Source: Candidatus Electrothrix rattekaaiensis (GTDB lineage Bacteria; Desulfobacterota; Desulfobulbia; Desulfobulbales; Desulfobulbaceae). From it: DNA of 64,000 nt. The notes under the pieces are model-generated. The model made no database searches. It was not told the DNA's origin and was given only the letters and a program-made list of their open reading frames with translations. The stretch is from positions 1,582,640-1,646,639 of the forward strand of contig JAVQMD010000001.1 in NCBI GenBank assembly GCA_032595675.1. The letters run 5' to 3'. The first letter of the stretch is position 1, and every line of letters begins with the position of its first letter. Both the position numbers and the translations under genes were made by a program. This document shows positions 8,257 through 17,236 of this stretch, piece after piece.

Positions 8257-11200
8257 ATGACAGAATCATCGACTCGTGGATTACGGACAGGAAAGGATAA
8301 AACGATCAGGACAGATCCAGCTGAGTTTCGCAAAAATCACGCGGTCATCATCGGCATAGACCAATACAGCAACGGTATTTCTCCGCTGGCCACGGCAGGT
8401 AATGATGCCCGTAGGTTGGCGCAGATACTGGACGAGCAGTATGACTACAGCATCACCCTGCTGGTCGAAGAAGTCACCCGTTCACGCCTGCAATCCCTCT
8501 TTCAGGAGGAACTTCCCGAACAGGTTGACCCAAACGACCGTCTGCTGATCTATTTTGCCGGGCACGGGGTCGCCTTGGACGGCGAAAACGGCCCTGAAGG
8601 ATACCTGATTCCTCAGGATGCTACCCTGGATGAAGACAGCTTTTGGCCTATGACCGAGCTCCATAAGGCCCTGGACGATCTGCCCTGCCGGCATATGCTG
8701 GCTATCCTGGACTGCTGTTTTGCCGGAGCCTTCCGCTGGTCCAGCACTCGTGACCTCCAGCCTCTGCCCTCTGTTATTTACCGGGAACGCTATGAACGCT
8801 TTCTCCGCGATCCGGCCTGGCAGGTGATTACCTCGGCGGCCTATAACCAGAAGGCTCTGGACACCCTGTCCGGCTATGTGGTGGGAACGCACGGCGTCGC
8901 GCAGGATGAGGAACAGCCGCACTCGCCCTTTGCTCTGTCCCTGTTCGAGGCCCTGCACGGAGCCGCTGATTCTACACCCAAAGACGGCGACGGCATCATC
9001 ACCGCCACAGAACTCTATCTTTATCTCCGGGATCAGGTTGAGGTGAATGCTGAACAACTCATTGATCATCGGCAGACACCCGGACTCTGGCCCCTCAACA
9101 AACACCGGCAGGGTGAATTTATTTTTCTGCTGCCGGATTATGAGCTTGATCTGCCGCCTGCTCCTGATCTGACTGAGGAGAACAATCCCTATAAGGGCCT
9201 GTCCGCCTATGAAAAAAACGACAGCGAACTCTTTTTCGGGCGTACTGATTTGATCAAAGAACTGCAACAGCAGGTCGAAGAGCAACCCTTCACTGTGGTG
9301 CTGGGGGCCTCTGGGACGGGTAAGTCCAGTCTGGTCAAGGCGGGACTGCTGCCAGCCTTGAATAAGGAAGAGACCAACGAATCAGCACAAGAAGATAATT
9401 TTTCTCAAACCTCTTCCTGGTTCATTCTTGAAAAAGAGGTGGAACGTAACGGTAAGAAAAAGAAGAGAATCATGCGCCCCGGTACAAACCCGGCAGCAGC
9501 TCTGCGCAGCCTGCTCATCAATGATCTGCCCGGTGTACGACCAGAACGAAAGGAAGGAGCGACTCCTGCCGGAATGATCGGGCAATGGCGCAAAAAACAT
9601 CCTGGGAAAAAACTCCTGCTGATCATTGATCAATTTGAAGAAATTATCACCCTGTGCCAAGAGGAAGAGGTAAGAGAGGATTTCATCGACGAGCTGATGC
9701 AGACTCTGGAAGAACATAGTGAGGTGCTCCGTGTTGTGCTCACCCTGCGTTCCGATTTTGAAGCCCAGATTTCTCAGAACTATCTCAAGGACTGGTGGCA
9801 GGAGGATAACCGTTTTGTGGTACCGCCCATGACCCAGAATGAACTACGCGAGGTCATTGAGCAACCTGCCTCAGTCATGGTGCTCTATTTCGAACCCCGC
9901 GAGCTGGTTGATCGGCTAATCAACGAGGTTATCCAGACTCCCGGTGCCCTGCCTCTGCTCTCCTTCACCCTCAGTGAACTGTATCGTCGTTATATTGAAC
10001 GACAGAAGGATGTTGAGCAGCAGGACGGCAACCGTGCCCTGACTGAAGTTGATTACGAGGCCATCGGCGGAGTCATTGGCTCTTTGCGTCGTCGTATTGA
10101 CAACGAATATGAAAAATTACCTGATGCGGCCCATAAGGAAGCCATGAAACGCATCATGCTGCGTATGGTTGCCTTTGAAGGAGGGGAGCTGACCCGGAGG
10201 CGGGTGCCGATCTGGGAGTTTGACTATCCTGATGCGGCGGAAAACGAGCGAGTGAAAGTAATTCTCGACCGACTCCTTCAGGTGCGCCTGATTGTCGGCG
10301 GGAAAAACGAAGATTCCAAAGGGGGAACCGAATCCTATGTTGAACCGGCCCATGATGCCTTAGTTGTCGCCTGGGACAAGCTGCTCAAATGGCGGGCCGA
10401 AGAGGCGGAGTCTATGCTATTGCAGAGACAGCTGACACGGGCGGCAGCGGATTGGGAAGGGAGTTCAGGGGAAAAAGAGGTAAAAGGGCTGCTTTGGGAT
10501 AACAATCCAAGGTTATTGAGAACGCAGGAGATTCTCAGAGAGAAACGTTCCGGCACAACAAAGGTTGCAAAAAGAAGTGGTTTATTTCGAGGGCTGAAGC
10601 AGTTCTGGCGGGTTCTTTTTCCTTCATACAAGGATCTTGATCAGTACATCTGGTTAAATCAGGTTGAAACGGGCTTTGTTCGGCGGAGTATTGAGAGGAA
10701 GCAGAATTGGACGTGGGGTGTGACTGTATTTATATTGGCTGTTGTTGTTTCGTTGGCAAGTGCCGGGGGTATTGCGTGGCAGCAGAAAGGGAAAGCTGAA
10801 TCAGAACTTGCCAAAGCAAACTATAACCTTGCCAAGGCGTTTGAGAACGAGGCGTTAGGAGCCTTAGAGAAGGTAGATAAAGATGGTCACAAGGCATATA
10901 AACAGGCAGTTCTCTTTACCTCGGCTGCCTTGGAACAACAGATAAAAGAAGGAAAGTCAGCTTTAAAATACAGTTCAAAAGGAAGACTCTTTGCTCCCAA
11001 AATATTTCATGGCGCCTTGACAGAACTATGGATTTCTCCATCTTTAAAACTGCATGACGATGGAGTAAGCAGCGTGACCTTCAGTCCAAACGGGGAAAAA
11101 ATCGCTTCAGCTTCCTACGACAAAACTATACGACTATGGGATATTGAGACCGGCACTGAACTGGCAGTATTCAAGGGACATGAAGAAGCTATCAACAGCG

Positions 11201-13701
11201 TGGCCTTCAGCCCAGACGGAAAAAAACTGGCATCAGCTTCCAACGACAAAACTGTGCGGCAGTGGGATATTGAGACCGGCACTGAACTGGCAGTGTTCAA
11301 GGGACATGGAAAAGCTGTCAACAGCGTGGCCTTCAGTCCAGACGGAAAAAAACTGGCATCAGCTTCCAACGACAAAACTGTGCGGCAGTGGGATATTGAG
11401 ACCGGCACTGAACTGACAGTGTTCAAGGGACATGAAAAAGCTGTCAACAGCGTGGCCTTCAGTCCAGACGGAAAAAAACTGGCATCAGCTTCCAACGACA
11501 AAACTGTGCGGCAGTGGGATATTGAGACCGGCACTGAACTGGCAGTGTTCAAGGGACATAAAGAAGCTGTCTACAGCATGGGCTTCAGTCCAAACGGAAA
11601 AAAACTGGCATCAGCTTCCGGGGATAACACCCTGCGGCTATGGGATATTCAGACCGAAAAAGAACTCACTCTATTTAAAGGAGATGTCAACTTTGCCAAC
11701 TATAGTGACAAAAAAATTGCATTCAGTCCAGACGGCGGAGCACTAGCTGTTTCCAACGATAAGACATTGCGGGTATGGGATATTCAGACCAATACTGAAC
11801 TGGCAGTATTCAAAGGACATGAAGAAGTTGTCAATAGCATGGTCTTCAGTCCAGATGGGAAGAAACTGGTATCAGCTTCCGACGACAAAACTGTGCGGCT
11901 ATGGGATATTCAGACAGGCACTGAACTGGCAGTATTCAAGGGACATGAAGATGCTGTCAACAGCGTGGCCTTCAGTCCAGACGGAAAAAAATTGGTATCA
12001 GCTTCCGACGACAAAACTGTGCGGCAGTGGGATATTGAGACCGGCACTAAATTGGCAGTATTTAAGGGACATGAAGAAGCTGTCTACAGCATGGCATTCA
12101 GCCCCGATGGAAAAAAACTCGTTTCAGTTTCCGATGATATGGTGCAGCTATGTGATATTCAGACAGGAAAAGAATTCATTCAATTCAAGGGGCATGAGTC
12201 TTATGTCACCAGCGTGGCCTTCAGTCCAGACGAAAAAAAAATCGCTTTAGCTTCATATTATAAGACCGTGCAGCTATGGGATATTCAGACAGGCACTGAA
12301 CTGGCAGTATTCAAGGGACATGAAGAAGCTGTCTACAGCGTGGCCTTCAGTCCAGATGGGAAGAAACTGGTATCAGCTTCCGACGACAAAACTGTGCGGC
12401 TATGGGATATTCAGACAGGCACTGAACTGGCAGTATTCAAGGGACATGAAGATGCTGTCTATAGCGTGGCATTCAGTCCAAACGGCAGAACAGTGGCGTC
12501 AGTTTCACAAAATTCTACCGTGCGGCTGTGGAATATTCCGACAGGCCCCGAGCTGGCAGTATTCAAAGGACATGGGGACAATGTTCAAAGCGTGGCATTA
12601 AGTCCAGACGGCAGAGTACTACTATTGGATTTTAGAGATAACACCGTGTGGCTTTGGAATAGGACCGGCAGTAACGAGGCAATATTTAATGGATATAAGC
12701 ACTCTCTAATCAACGTGATATTCACTCAAGACGGCAGAGCGTTAGCATCAACTGAAAGTGGAGATTCTACCCTGCGGCTATGGGATATTCATACAGGAAA
12801 AGAACTCATTCAATTCAAGGGACACGAGTCTTATGTTAACGAAGTGGTATTAAGCCCAGATGGCAAAACACTGGCAGTAAATTTAAAGGATGAGCAGACC
12901 ATGTGGCTATGGGATTTTCAAACAGGAAAAAGACGAGCTATATTTAAAGGTAAGGAGTATGGAAAGACTGTGGGAAGGGTAATATTCTGTCCCGACGGCA
13001 GAGCTTTGACATCAACTTCAAGTGAAGATGATTATACCCTGCGGCTATGGGATATTCATACAGGAAAAGAACTCATTCAATTCAAGGGACATGAGTCTTA
13101 TGTTAACGAGGTCGCATTAAGCCCAGACGGCAAAACACTGGCGTCAGCATCATCTGATTATACCCTGCGGCTATGGGATATTCAGACAGGAAAGCAATTA
13201 GCAATATTCGAAGGGCATGAAGAATCTGTCGGAAGCGTAGTATTCTGCCTCGACGGCAAAACACTGGCATCAGCTTCATTTGATAATACTGTGCGACTAT
13301 GGGATATTCAGACAGGAAAGGAACTGGCAATATTCGAAGGAGATGAAGAACCTGTCCAAAGCCTGATATTAAGCCCCGACGGCAAAACACTGGCGTCAGT
13401 TTCACAGGATTCTACTGTGCGGCTGTGGGATCTCAGGCCTTATATACTTTTCTGGCAGGATAACCATTCCACTCCTCTATACCGCAGCTTTATCCAAGGC
13501 GTTAAATTTCTCTGGCACGTCAAGCTGGACGGGCTTGAGTTTGTGCCAGATTACACCCGCACTTTGATTGCCCAGGACGGATATAACTTTGTCTATGATC
13601 CAAAATTCCGCCCTCTACTCAATCCCCCGCCCCCCGGCCAGAGCAAATTCGACCAAGTACTGGAATGGGCACAACAACAGGAAAAGGAGAAAAACAAGTG
13701 A
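8257..13701 (+). CDS. Caspase-like / nSTAND NTPase / transmembrane / WD40 protein, intact
   Basis: The protein has 1814 residues. Caspase domain about 25-230, with catalytic His in YFAGHG (H103) and Cys in LDCCFAG (C154). An nSTAND1-type NTPase follows: NPYKGLSAYEKNDSELFFGR, then Walker A GASGTGKSS at about 350-358 and Walker B-like LLLIIDQFEEI near 455. One membrane helix lies at about 818-840 after RRSIERKQNW; positive residues on its N-side suggest that protease and NTPase are cytosolic and the WD40 part is outside. About 19 WD40 repeats (about 931-1724) follow, then an 85-residue tail conserved with the protein at 1-4359 (FWQD, LYRSFI, VKFLWH, PPPGQSKFDQVLEWAQQQ). No clear Shine-Dalgarno precedes the ATG, so the exact start is unsure. 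Known STAND proteins are ligand-triggered switches; the ligand here is unknown. Confidence 0.92.
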   Translation: MTESSTRGLRTGKDKTIRTDPAEFRKNHAVIIGIDQYSNGISPLATAGNDARRLAQILDEQYDYSITLLVEEVTRSRLQSLFQEELPEQVDPNDRLLIYFAGHGVALDGENGPEGYLIPQDATLDEDSFWPMTELHKALDDLPCRHMLAILDCCFAGAFRWSSTRDLQPLPSVIYRERYERFLRDPAWQVITSAAYNQKALDTLSGYVVGTHGVAQDEEQPHSPFALSLFEALHGAADSTPKDGDGIITATELYLYLRDQVEVNAEQLIDHRQTPGLWPLNKHRQGEFIFLLPDYELDLPPAPDLTEENNPYKGLSAYEKNDSELFFGRTDLIKELQQQVEEQPFTVVLGASGTGKSSLVKAGLLPALNKEETNESAQEDNFSQTSSWFILEKEVERNGKKKKRIMRPGTNPAAALRSLLINDLPGVRPERKEGATPAGMIGQWRKKHPGKKLLLIIDQFEEIITLCQEEEVREDFIDELMQTLEEHSEVLRVVLTLRSDFEAQISQNYLKDWWQEDNRFVVPPMTQNELREVIEQPASVMVLYFEPRELVDRLINEVIQTPGALPLLSFTLSELYRRYIERQKDVEQQDGNRALTEVDYEAIGGVIGSLRRRIDNEYEKLPDAAHKEAMKRIMLRMVAFEGGELTRRRVPIWEFDYPDAAENERVKVILDRLLQVRLIVGGKNEDSKGGTESYVEPAHDALVVAWDKLLKWRAEEAESMLLQRQLTRAAADWEGSSGEKEVKGLLWDNNPRLLRTQEILREKRSGTTKVAKRSGLFRGLKQFWRVLFPSYKDLDQYIWLNQVETGFVRRSIERKQNWTWGVTVFILAVVVSLASAGGIAWQQKGKAESELAKANYNLAKAFENEALGALEKVDKDGHKAYKQAVLFTSAALEQQIKEGKSALKYSSKGRLFAPKIFHGALTELWISPSLKLHDDGVSSVTFSPNGEKIASASYDKTIRLWDIETGTELAVFKGHEEAINSVAFSPDGKKLASASNDKTVRQWDIETGTELAVFKGHGKAVNSVAFSPDGKKLASASNDKTVRQWDIETGTELTVFKGHEKAVNSVAFSPDGKKLASASNDKTVRQWDIETGTELAVFKGHKEAVYSMGFSPNGKKLASASGDNTLRLWDIQTEKELTLFKGDVNFANYSDKKIAFSPDGGALAVSNDKTLRVWDIQTNTELAVFKGHEEVVNSMVFSPDGKKLVSASDDKTVRLWDIQTGTELAVFKGHEDAVNSVAFSPDGKKLVSASDDKTVRQWDIETGTKLAVFKGHEEAVYSMAFSPDGKKLVSVSDDMVQLCDIQTGKEFIQFKGHESYVTSVAFSPDEKKIALASYYKTVQLWDIQTGTELAVFKGHEEAVYSVAFSPDGKKLVSASDDKTVRLWDIQTGTELAVFKGHEDAVYSVAFSPNGRTVASVSQNSTVRLWNIPTGPELAVFKGHGDNVQSVALSPDGRVLLLDFRDNTVWLWNRTGSNEAIFNGYKHSLINVIFTQDGRALASTESGDSTLRLWDIHTGKELIQFKGHESYVNEVVLSPDGKTLAVNLKDEQTMWLWDFQTGKRRAIFKGKEYGKTVGRVIFCPDGRALTSTSSEDDYTLRLWDIHTGKELIQFKGHESYVNEVALSPDGKTLASASSDYTLRLWDIQTGKQLAIFEGHEESVGSVVFCLDGKTLASASFDNTVRLWDIQTGKELAIFEGDEEPVQSLILSPDGKTLASVSQDSTVRLWDLRPYILFWQDNHSTPLYRSFIQGVKFLWHVKLDGLEFVPDYTRTLIAQDGYNFVYDPKFRPLLNPPPPGQSKFDQVLEWAQQQEKEKNK

Positions 13702-13837
13702 GCCCCCATTGTTCGGCACACTCACACATCCCTCTGTGGTCGCATCAGCAATAAGGGTGCCAATAATCAAAAAGAGGGGCGGCACAACTGTCGGGAGTAT
13801 AAGCACAAATCCCCAAACCGGAGCGACCCCGCGCTGC

Positions 13838-14257
13838 TCAACAAAGCAGTTTGTCTTCCTGCTCCAGCAACAGCTTAAAGAGGTGGCAGAATTCTTCCCA
13901 GGTCAGACTCTGGTTGATGCCGGGGCAAGACTCGCGAATGGTGCGGAAATTATTTTTATCGCTCAGGATGCTGGGGTGCAGCGGCCATTGACCGCACCGC
14001 CAAGGCCGTCCCACGTGTACGGTGCAACCGGTGTCCTCTGTGTAGAAAATACAGTGGTGATCCACAATTTTCATCTGTACCACCTTACCGGTTACCCGCC
14101 AGTATTTTTCTTTGATTTCCTGCCGGTTCATGCCCAATTCTGCGATCATCCGTTCCTGATCATCCTTATCCAGAGAGACCGTGGTTTCGCCTTGGCAGCA
14201 AGATCCGCAACGAGCGCAGGTAAAGATGTCAGAGAGCGTGACTTTTTCCTTTTTCAT
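13838..14257 (-). CDS. YkgJ-family cysteine-cluster protein
   Basis: This 139-residue protein has the N-terminal cluster FTCARCGSCCQG (C-x2-C-G-x-C-C) and later cysteines in HHCIFY, GCTVH, WRCGQWPLHP and ESCPG. This pattern defines the YkgJ / CxxCxxCC family of putative metal- or Fe-S-binding proteins (PF03692), whose biochemical role is largely unknown. The length is usual for the family. It converges on the WD40 gene ending at 13701 and is separated from serC upstream by a terminator-like hairpin, so it appears monocistronic. The start ATG has only a weak ribosome-binding site. Confidence 0.85.
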   Translation of the reverse strand: MKKEKVTLSDIFTCARCGSCCQGETTVSLDKDDQERMIAELGMNRQEIKEKYWRVTGKVVQMKIVDHHCIFYTEDTGCTVHVGRPWRCGQWPLHPSILSDKNNFRTIRESCPGINQSLTWEEFCHLFKLLLEQEDKLLC

Positions 14258-14388
14258 AATAGTTTTAAATGGTTATACCGGAATATCAGGAAAGGCTTTT
14301 GTTCAAGAATGGTAAAAAATGACGACAGGAGGCAGGCTAACAAGGCGTATTCATATGCTGTTATCTTTGTCTCATGTCTGAACGAAAA

Positions 14389-14419
14389 CCCAGCATACTG
14401 CATTGAACAGTATGCTGGG
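14389..14419 (-). terminator. Rho-independent terminator downstream of serC
   Basis: A perfect 12-bp inverted repeat (CCCAGCATACTG / CAGTATGCTGGG) has a 7-nt loop. Read on the minus strand it is followed by TTTTCGTT, so it is placed to end the serC transcript about 160 bp after its stop codon. Between the hairpin and serC there is only short repeated sequence (a duplicated AACTACCAT-like motif), with no gene. Confidence 0.6.
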
Positions 14420-14578
14420 AGCTACTTGTTGGAACTAATTCGGGTGTGGCTCTTTTAAAACAACTACCATTGATTTTATTAGAAAAACTACCATGGTACC
14501 CGTAACTAACTAACTGACTTTTCGTGACCGTCGAAGCAAAAGATCCACACCCAACTAATTCTCGGCAAGGCAGGGTGA

Positions 14579-15661
14579 TTAACTTTTTTTCGCTGCAAAC
14601 TCCGCCATAAAAGCGACAAGCTTTTCAACCCCTTCCTTGGGAAAGGCATTATAGATAGAGGCTCGACAACCACCAATGGAGCGATGTCCTTTCAGGCCGT
14701 CCAAACCCATGGCAGCGGCCTCGGCAATAAACTCGGCTTCCAGTTCCGGGGTGGGCAGGTTAAAGGTGACATTCATCAGGGAACGGGATGCCTTTTCCGC
14801 ATGGCCCCGATAAAAATCATTCCCGTCAATAGCCTCATACAGCAAAGCCGCCTTTTCTTCATTAAGCTTTTGGATAGCCGCAACCCCGCCCTGCCCTTTC
14901 AGCCAAGTCAATACCCGTCCCACACAGTAAATGGCAAAGGTCGGCGGAGTATTGAACATGGACCCCTTATCTGCATGGGTCTTATAACGGAGCATGGTGG
15001 GTACGTTGTCCGGCGTGCTGTCCAGCAGGTCTTCCCGGATAATGACCAAGGTTACCCCGGCAGGCCCCATGTTCTTCTGAGCACCAGCAAAGATGATACC
15101 GAAGCGGGAGATGTCCAGCTGGCGGGAAAAAATATCCGAAGACATATCACAGATCAGCATGTTGCCCTTCTCTGGAAACTGAGCAAACTGGGTACCGTAA
15201 ATGGTATTATTAGAACAGAGGTAGAGGTATTCGGAACACCGATCCACTGAGTATTCATCCTCATCAGGAACCCGGTTGAAGTTGCTTTCTTCGCTGGAAT
15301 AAGCTACATCAATACCCCCGAAGAGCTTGGCTTCCTTGATGGCCTTCTTCGTCCAGGTACCGGTGTTCAGGTAGGTCGCTTTTTTGCCCACACCAAGCAA
15401 ATTCATCGGGATCATAAAAAACTGCGAGGATGCCCCGCCCTGGAGAAAGAGCACCTTGTAATTTTCCGGCACCTCAAGCAGCTCTCGGACCAAGGCTTCG
15501 GTTTCATCGGCAACAGCCATGAATTCCTTGGAACGATGGCTCATTTCAATCAGACCAATGCCTTTGTCCTTGAAATTGACAATGTCCTTTGCTGCTTCTT
15601 CAAGAACTGAATACGGCAGAGTGGCTGGTCCGGCACTGAAATTATAAATTCTCTCTGGCAT
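14579..15661 (-). CDS. serC: Phosphoserine aminotransferase
   Basis: SerC is a PLP-dependent class V aminotransferase that converts 3-phosphohydroxypyruvate plus glutamate to 3-phosphoserine in serine biosynthesis and also serves the PLP pathway. The 360-residue protein has the family hallmarks: N-terminal YNFSAGPATLPYSVLEEA, LFLQGGASSQFFMIPMNL for phosphate and cofactor binding, the PLP-lysine segment GAQKNMGPAGVT, and HRSIGGCRASIYNA near the C-terminus. Length matches bacterial SerC (about 360). The ATG follows AAGGAG by about 11 nt. It lies downstream of trmL on the same strand, separated by a GC-rich hairpin. Confidence 0.97.
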   Translation of the reverse strand: MPERIYNFSAGPATLPYSVLEEAAKDIVNFKDKGIGLIEMSHRSKEFMAVADETEALVRELLEVPENYKVLFLQGGASSQFFMIPMNLLGVGKKATYLNTGTWTKKAIKEAKLFGGIDVAYSSEESNFNRVPDEDEYSVDRCSEYLYLCSNNTIYGTQFAQFPEKGNMLICDMSSDIFSRQLDISRFGIIFAGAQKNMGPAGVTLVIIREDLLDSTPDNVPTMLRYKTHADKGSMFNTPPTFAIYCVGRVLTWLKGQGGVAAIQKLNEEKAALLYEAIDGNDFYRGHAEKASRSLMNVTFNLPTPELEAEFIAEAAAMGLDGLKGHRSIGGCRASIYNAFPKEGVEKLVAFMAEFAAKKS

Positions 15662-15738
15662 TGTGTGTAGTGCTCCTTTTTATATGAAAGTACCGGCGAC
15701 TCCTTGGAGTTGCCCGACCGACTTTCATGTTTTATTAT

Positions 15739-15757
15739 CTCGGCCCGGAGGGCCGAG
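15739..15757. terminator. GC-rich hairpin between trmL and serC
   Basis: A perfect 8-bp stem (CTCGGCCC / GGGCCGAG) with a 3-nt GGA loop lies 9 bp from the trmL stop codon. On the plus strand it is followed by CTGGTTTTTT, on the minus strand by ATAATAAAA. It may attenuate or end the trmL message, but its best T-run faces the strand without an upstream gene. Confidence 0.4.
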
Positions 15758-15765
15758 CTGGTTTT

Positions 15766-16260
15766 TTATATAAAGGGTTCAATAGATTGCACCTGACGCA
15801 GGGCCTCATAAAGAACAATCCCGGCACTCATGGCCAGATTGAGGCTGCGGATATGCGGATTTGACATGGGAATGGTATAACAGCGGTCAGGGTAGAGCGC
15901 AAGGGTTTCTTCAGGCAGGCCCTTTGTCTCTCGACCAAAGATCAGGCAGTCACCAGGACTGAATGCAGCTTGGTAATAAGGGCGTTCTGTTTTGGTGGTC
16001 AAGAAAAAGAGCTTGCGCTCATCCTGCTGAGCAAAAAATTCATCAAAATTCTGCCAATGCCGGATATTGACGTGGGGCCAATAATCAAGACCTGCCCGCT
16101 TCAAATGCTTATCATCGGTGCTGAAGCCCAAAGGGTGGACCAAGTCCAGTATCGAATCCGTTGCCCCGCAGAGACGGGCAATTGACCCGGTATTCGGGGG
16201 GATTTCCGGTTCGACCAATACGACATGAAGGGGGGCGACATGAAGAGAGGGTGATTGCAT
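15766..16260 (-). CDS. trmL: tRNA (cytidine/uridine-34 2'-O)-methyltransferase, SPOUT family
   Basis: TrmL methylates the ribose of the wobble nucleotide in tRNA-Leu isoacceptors using AdoMet bound in a trefoil knot. The three SPOUT signatures are present: LVEPEIPPNTGSIARLC, IFGRETKGLPEE, and IPMSNPHIRSLNLAMSAGIV. The frame can be extended upstream to 16362. The ATG at 16260 gives a 164-residue protein close to the usual 155-160, and family similarity begins about 11 residues later, so this start is preferred. Neither candidate has a strong Shine-Dalgarno. Its neighbour on the same strand is serC. Confidence 0.9.
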   Translation of the reverse strand: MQSPSLHVAPLHVVLVEPEIPPNTGSIARLCGATDSILDLVHPLGFSTDDKHLKRAGLDYWPHVNIRHWQNFDEFFAQQDERKLFFLTTKTERPYYQAAFSPGDCLIFGRETKGLPEETLALYPDRCYTIPMSNPHIRSLNLAMSAGIVLYEALRQVQSIEPFI

Positions 16261-16526
16261 AGAGCAGGCTTGTTGCTTCTTTCTTTGATCTGCGTTGACA
16301 ACTTTGACAACTGGTTCCGTTCCGTTCGAAACCGATATACCGCAAACAGGCGGGAAAGGCAAATCATTATACGAAGTCGGAATGGATAAGATGGGTGATC
16401 AGGCGGGAAAAGCCATAAAGGGGCTACCTGTTCACTGGCCGCCCCTTACTACTGTACATACTCTACGAAAATTTTATTCTGGAAATTTCCGCATAAAACT
16501 TCACTATCCCTTATCGCCGGGACGAA

Positions 16527-17066
16527 TCAGTCACATTTAAGAGAAAGCCCTTTTGTATCAATAACTTCTACCTCGGAGGCTCTTTTTCTTTCTGATACTT
16601 TTCTGCTTCTCTCAAGCGTATGCGATGCGGCATTACAGTCATAGGTACCGGGAGTCAGCTGAAAGGAACCTTCCCACCCGATATGGTGACCGCCATTCAT
16701 GACCCAGGAGAAATTTGAAATTTTTTCGGCACCGTTGATGTCAACCGGGATATCCTGACCAAGTGTGTAAATATTCACCACCGGTTTCCTCTTCCCATCT
16801 TGCATGCTGTCTTTCTGTAAGACAAGAACAAAAACCGTGTTGGTTATACTGTCATAACGCAGGTAAACACTCGGCAATACTTCTCCTGCATTGTATCCAG
16901 AACGCATGGGTATGGAAGAATCTTTGTCCAAATCCCACTCATCATACTGACCATCAACAACGGGTGTTTGCGTCCCGGCCTGCGCCGCAAGAGGAAAAAC
17001 GATAAAGAAGAATACCGCCAATCCTGCCATGCGTCTGCTGAGTAAAGAATATCGTGCTCCTTTCAT
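16527..17066 (-). CDS. Secreted protein of unknown function under GEMM-like riboswitch control
   Basis: This 179-residue protein has a clear Sec signal peptide (basic MKGARYSLLSRRMAG, hydrophobic LAVFFFIVFPLA, cleavage after AQA). The mature part starts TQTPVVDGQYDEWDLDKD, which resembles the opening strand of CBM9-like/DOMON-type beta-sandwich proteins; this resemblance is suggestive only. Two cysteines (C in YDCNAAS and C-terminal LKCD) could form a disulfide. The ATG follows a strong AGGAGGT. The 17097-17236 RNA element ends 30 nt before the start codon, so expression is probably tied to a cyclic dinucleotide, which would fit a surface or matrix protein. Confidence 0.75.
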   Translation of the reverse strand: MKGARYSLLSRRMAGLAVFFFIVFPLAAQAGTQTPVVDGQYDEWDLDKDSSIPMRSGYNAGEVLPSVYLRYDSITNTVFVLVLQKDSMQDGKRKPVVNIYTLGQDIPVDINGAEKISNFSWVMNGGHHIGWEGSFQLTPGTYDCNAASHTLERSRKVSERKRASEVEVIDTKGLSLKCD

Positions 17067-17096
17067 TACACCACCTCCTGGTATTGGAAACTAAAA

Positions 17097-17236
17097 GCAG
17101 GTAACCCGGCTGTCTCTCCTATCAGAGACCCGTGGCTTTCCGACGCCGCCTCACGACGGCTGTGGCTTTATCAACTTTCCGACACAGGATTTGGTATTCC
17201 TGCAATCCTGCTCCGCACAGAAAGTCAGGCACCCGC
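17097..17236 (-). ncRNA. GEMM-like (cyclic dinucleotide) riboswitch, variant form
   Basis: Read on the minus strand: a closing stem GCGGGT (17231-17236) pairs with ACCTGC (17097-17102). An extra 5' hairpin starts with ACTTTC and ends with GAAAGT. Then come TGATAAAGCCACA, a hairpin GCCGTC-GTGA-GGCGGC with a GNRA tetraloop, GTCGGAAAGCCACGGG, a third hairpin, and CAGCCGGGTTACC. The GNRA hairpin, the AAAGCCACGG strand and the GCCGGGTTACC end match the GEMM (c-di-GMP-I) consensus as I know it. The extra 5' hairpin and the second AAAGCCAC copy are not part of that consensus. The same layout recurs at 62292. It lies just upstream of the Shine-Dalgarno of the secreted protein gene, suiting control of translation. 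Confidence 0.72.

Noticed and set aside
11115-12601. Long alternative frames across the WD40 repeats of the second STAND gene
   Set aside because: Same cause as above; the WD40 frame explains the sequence fully.
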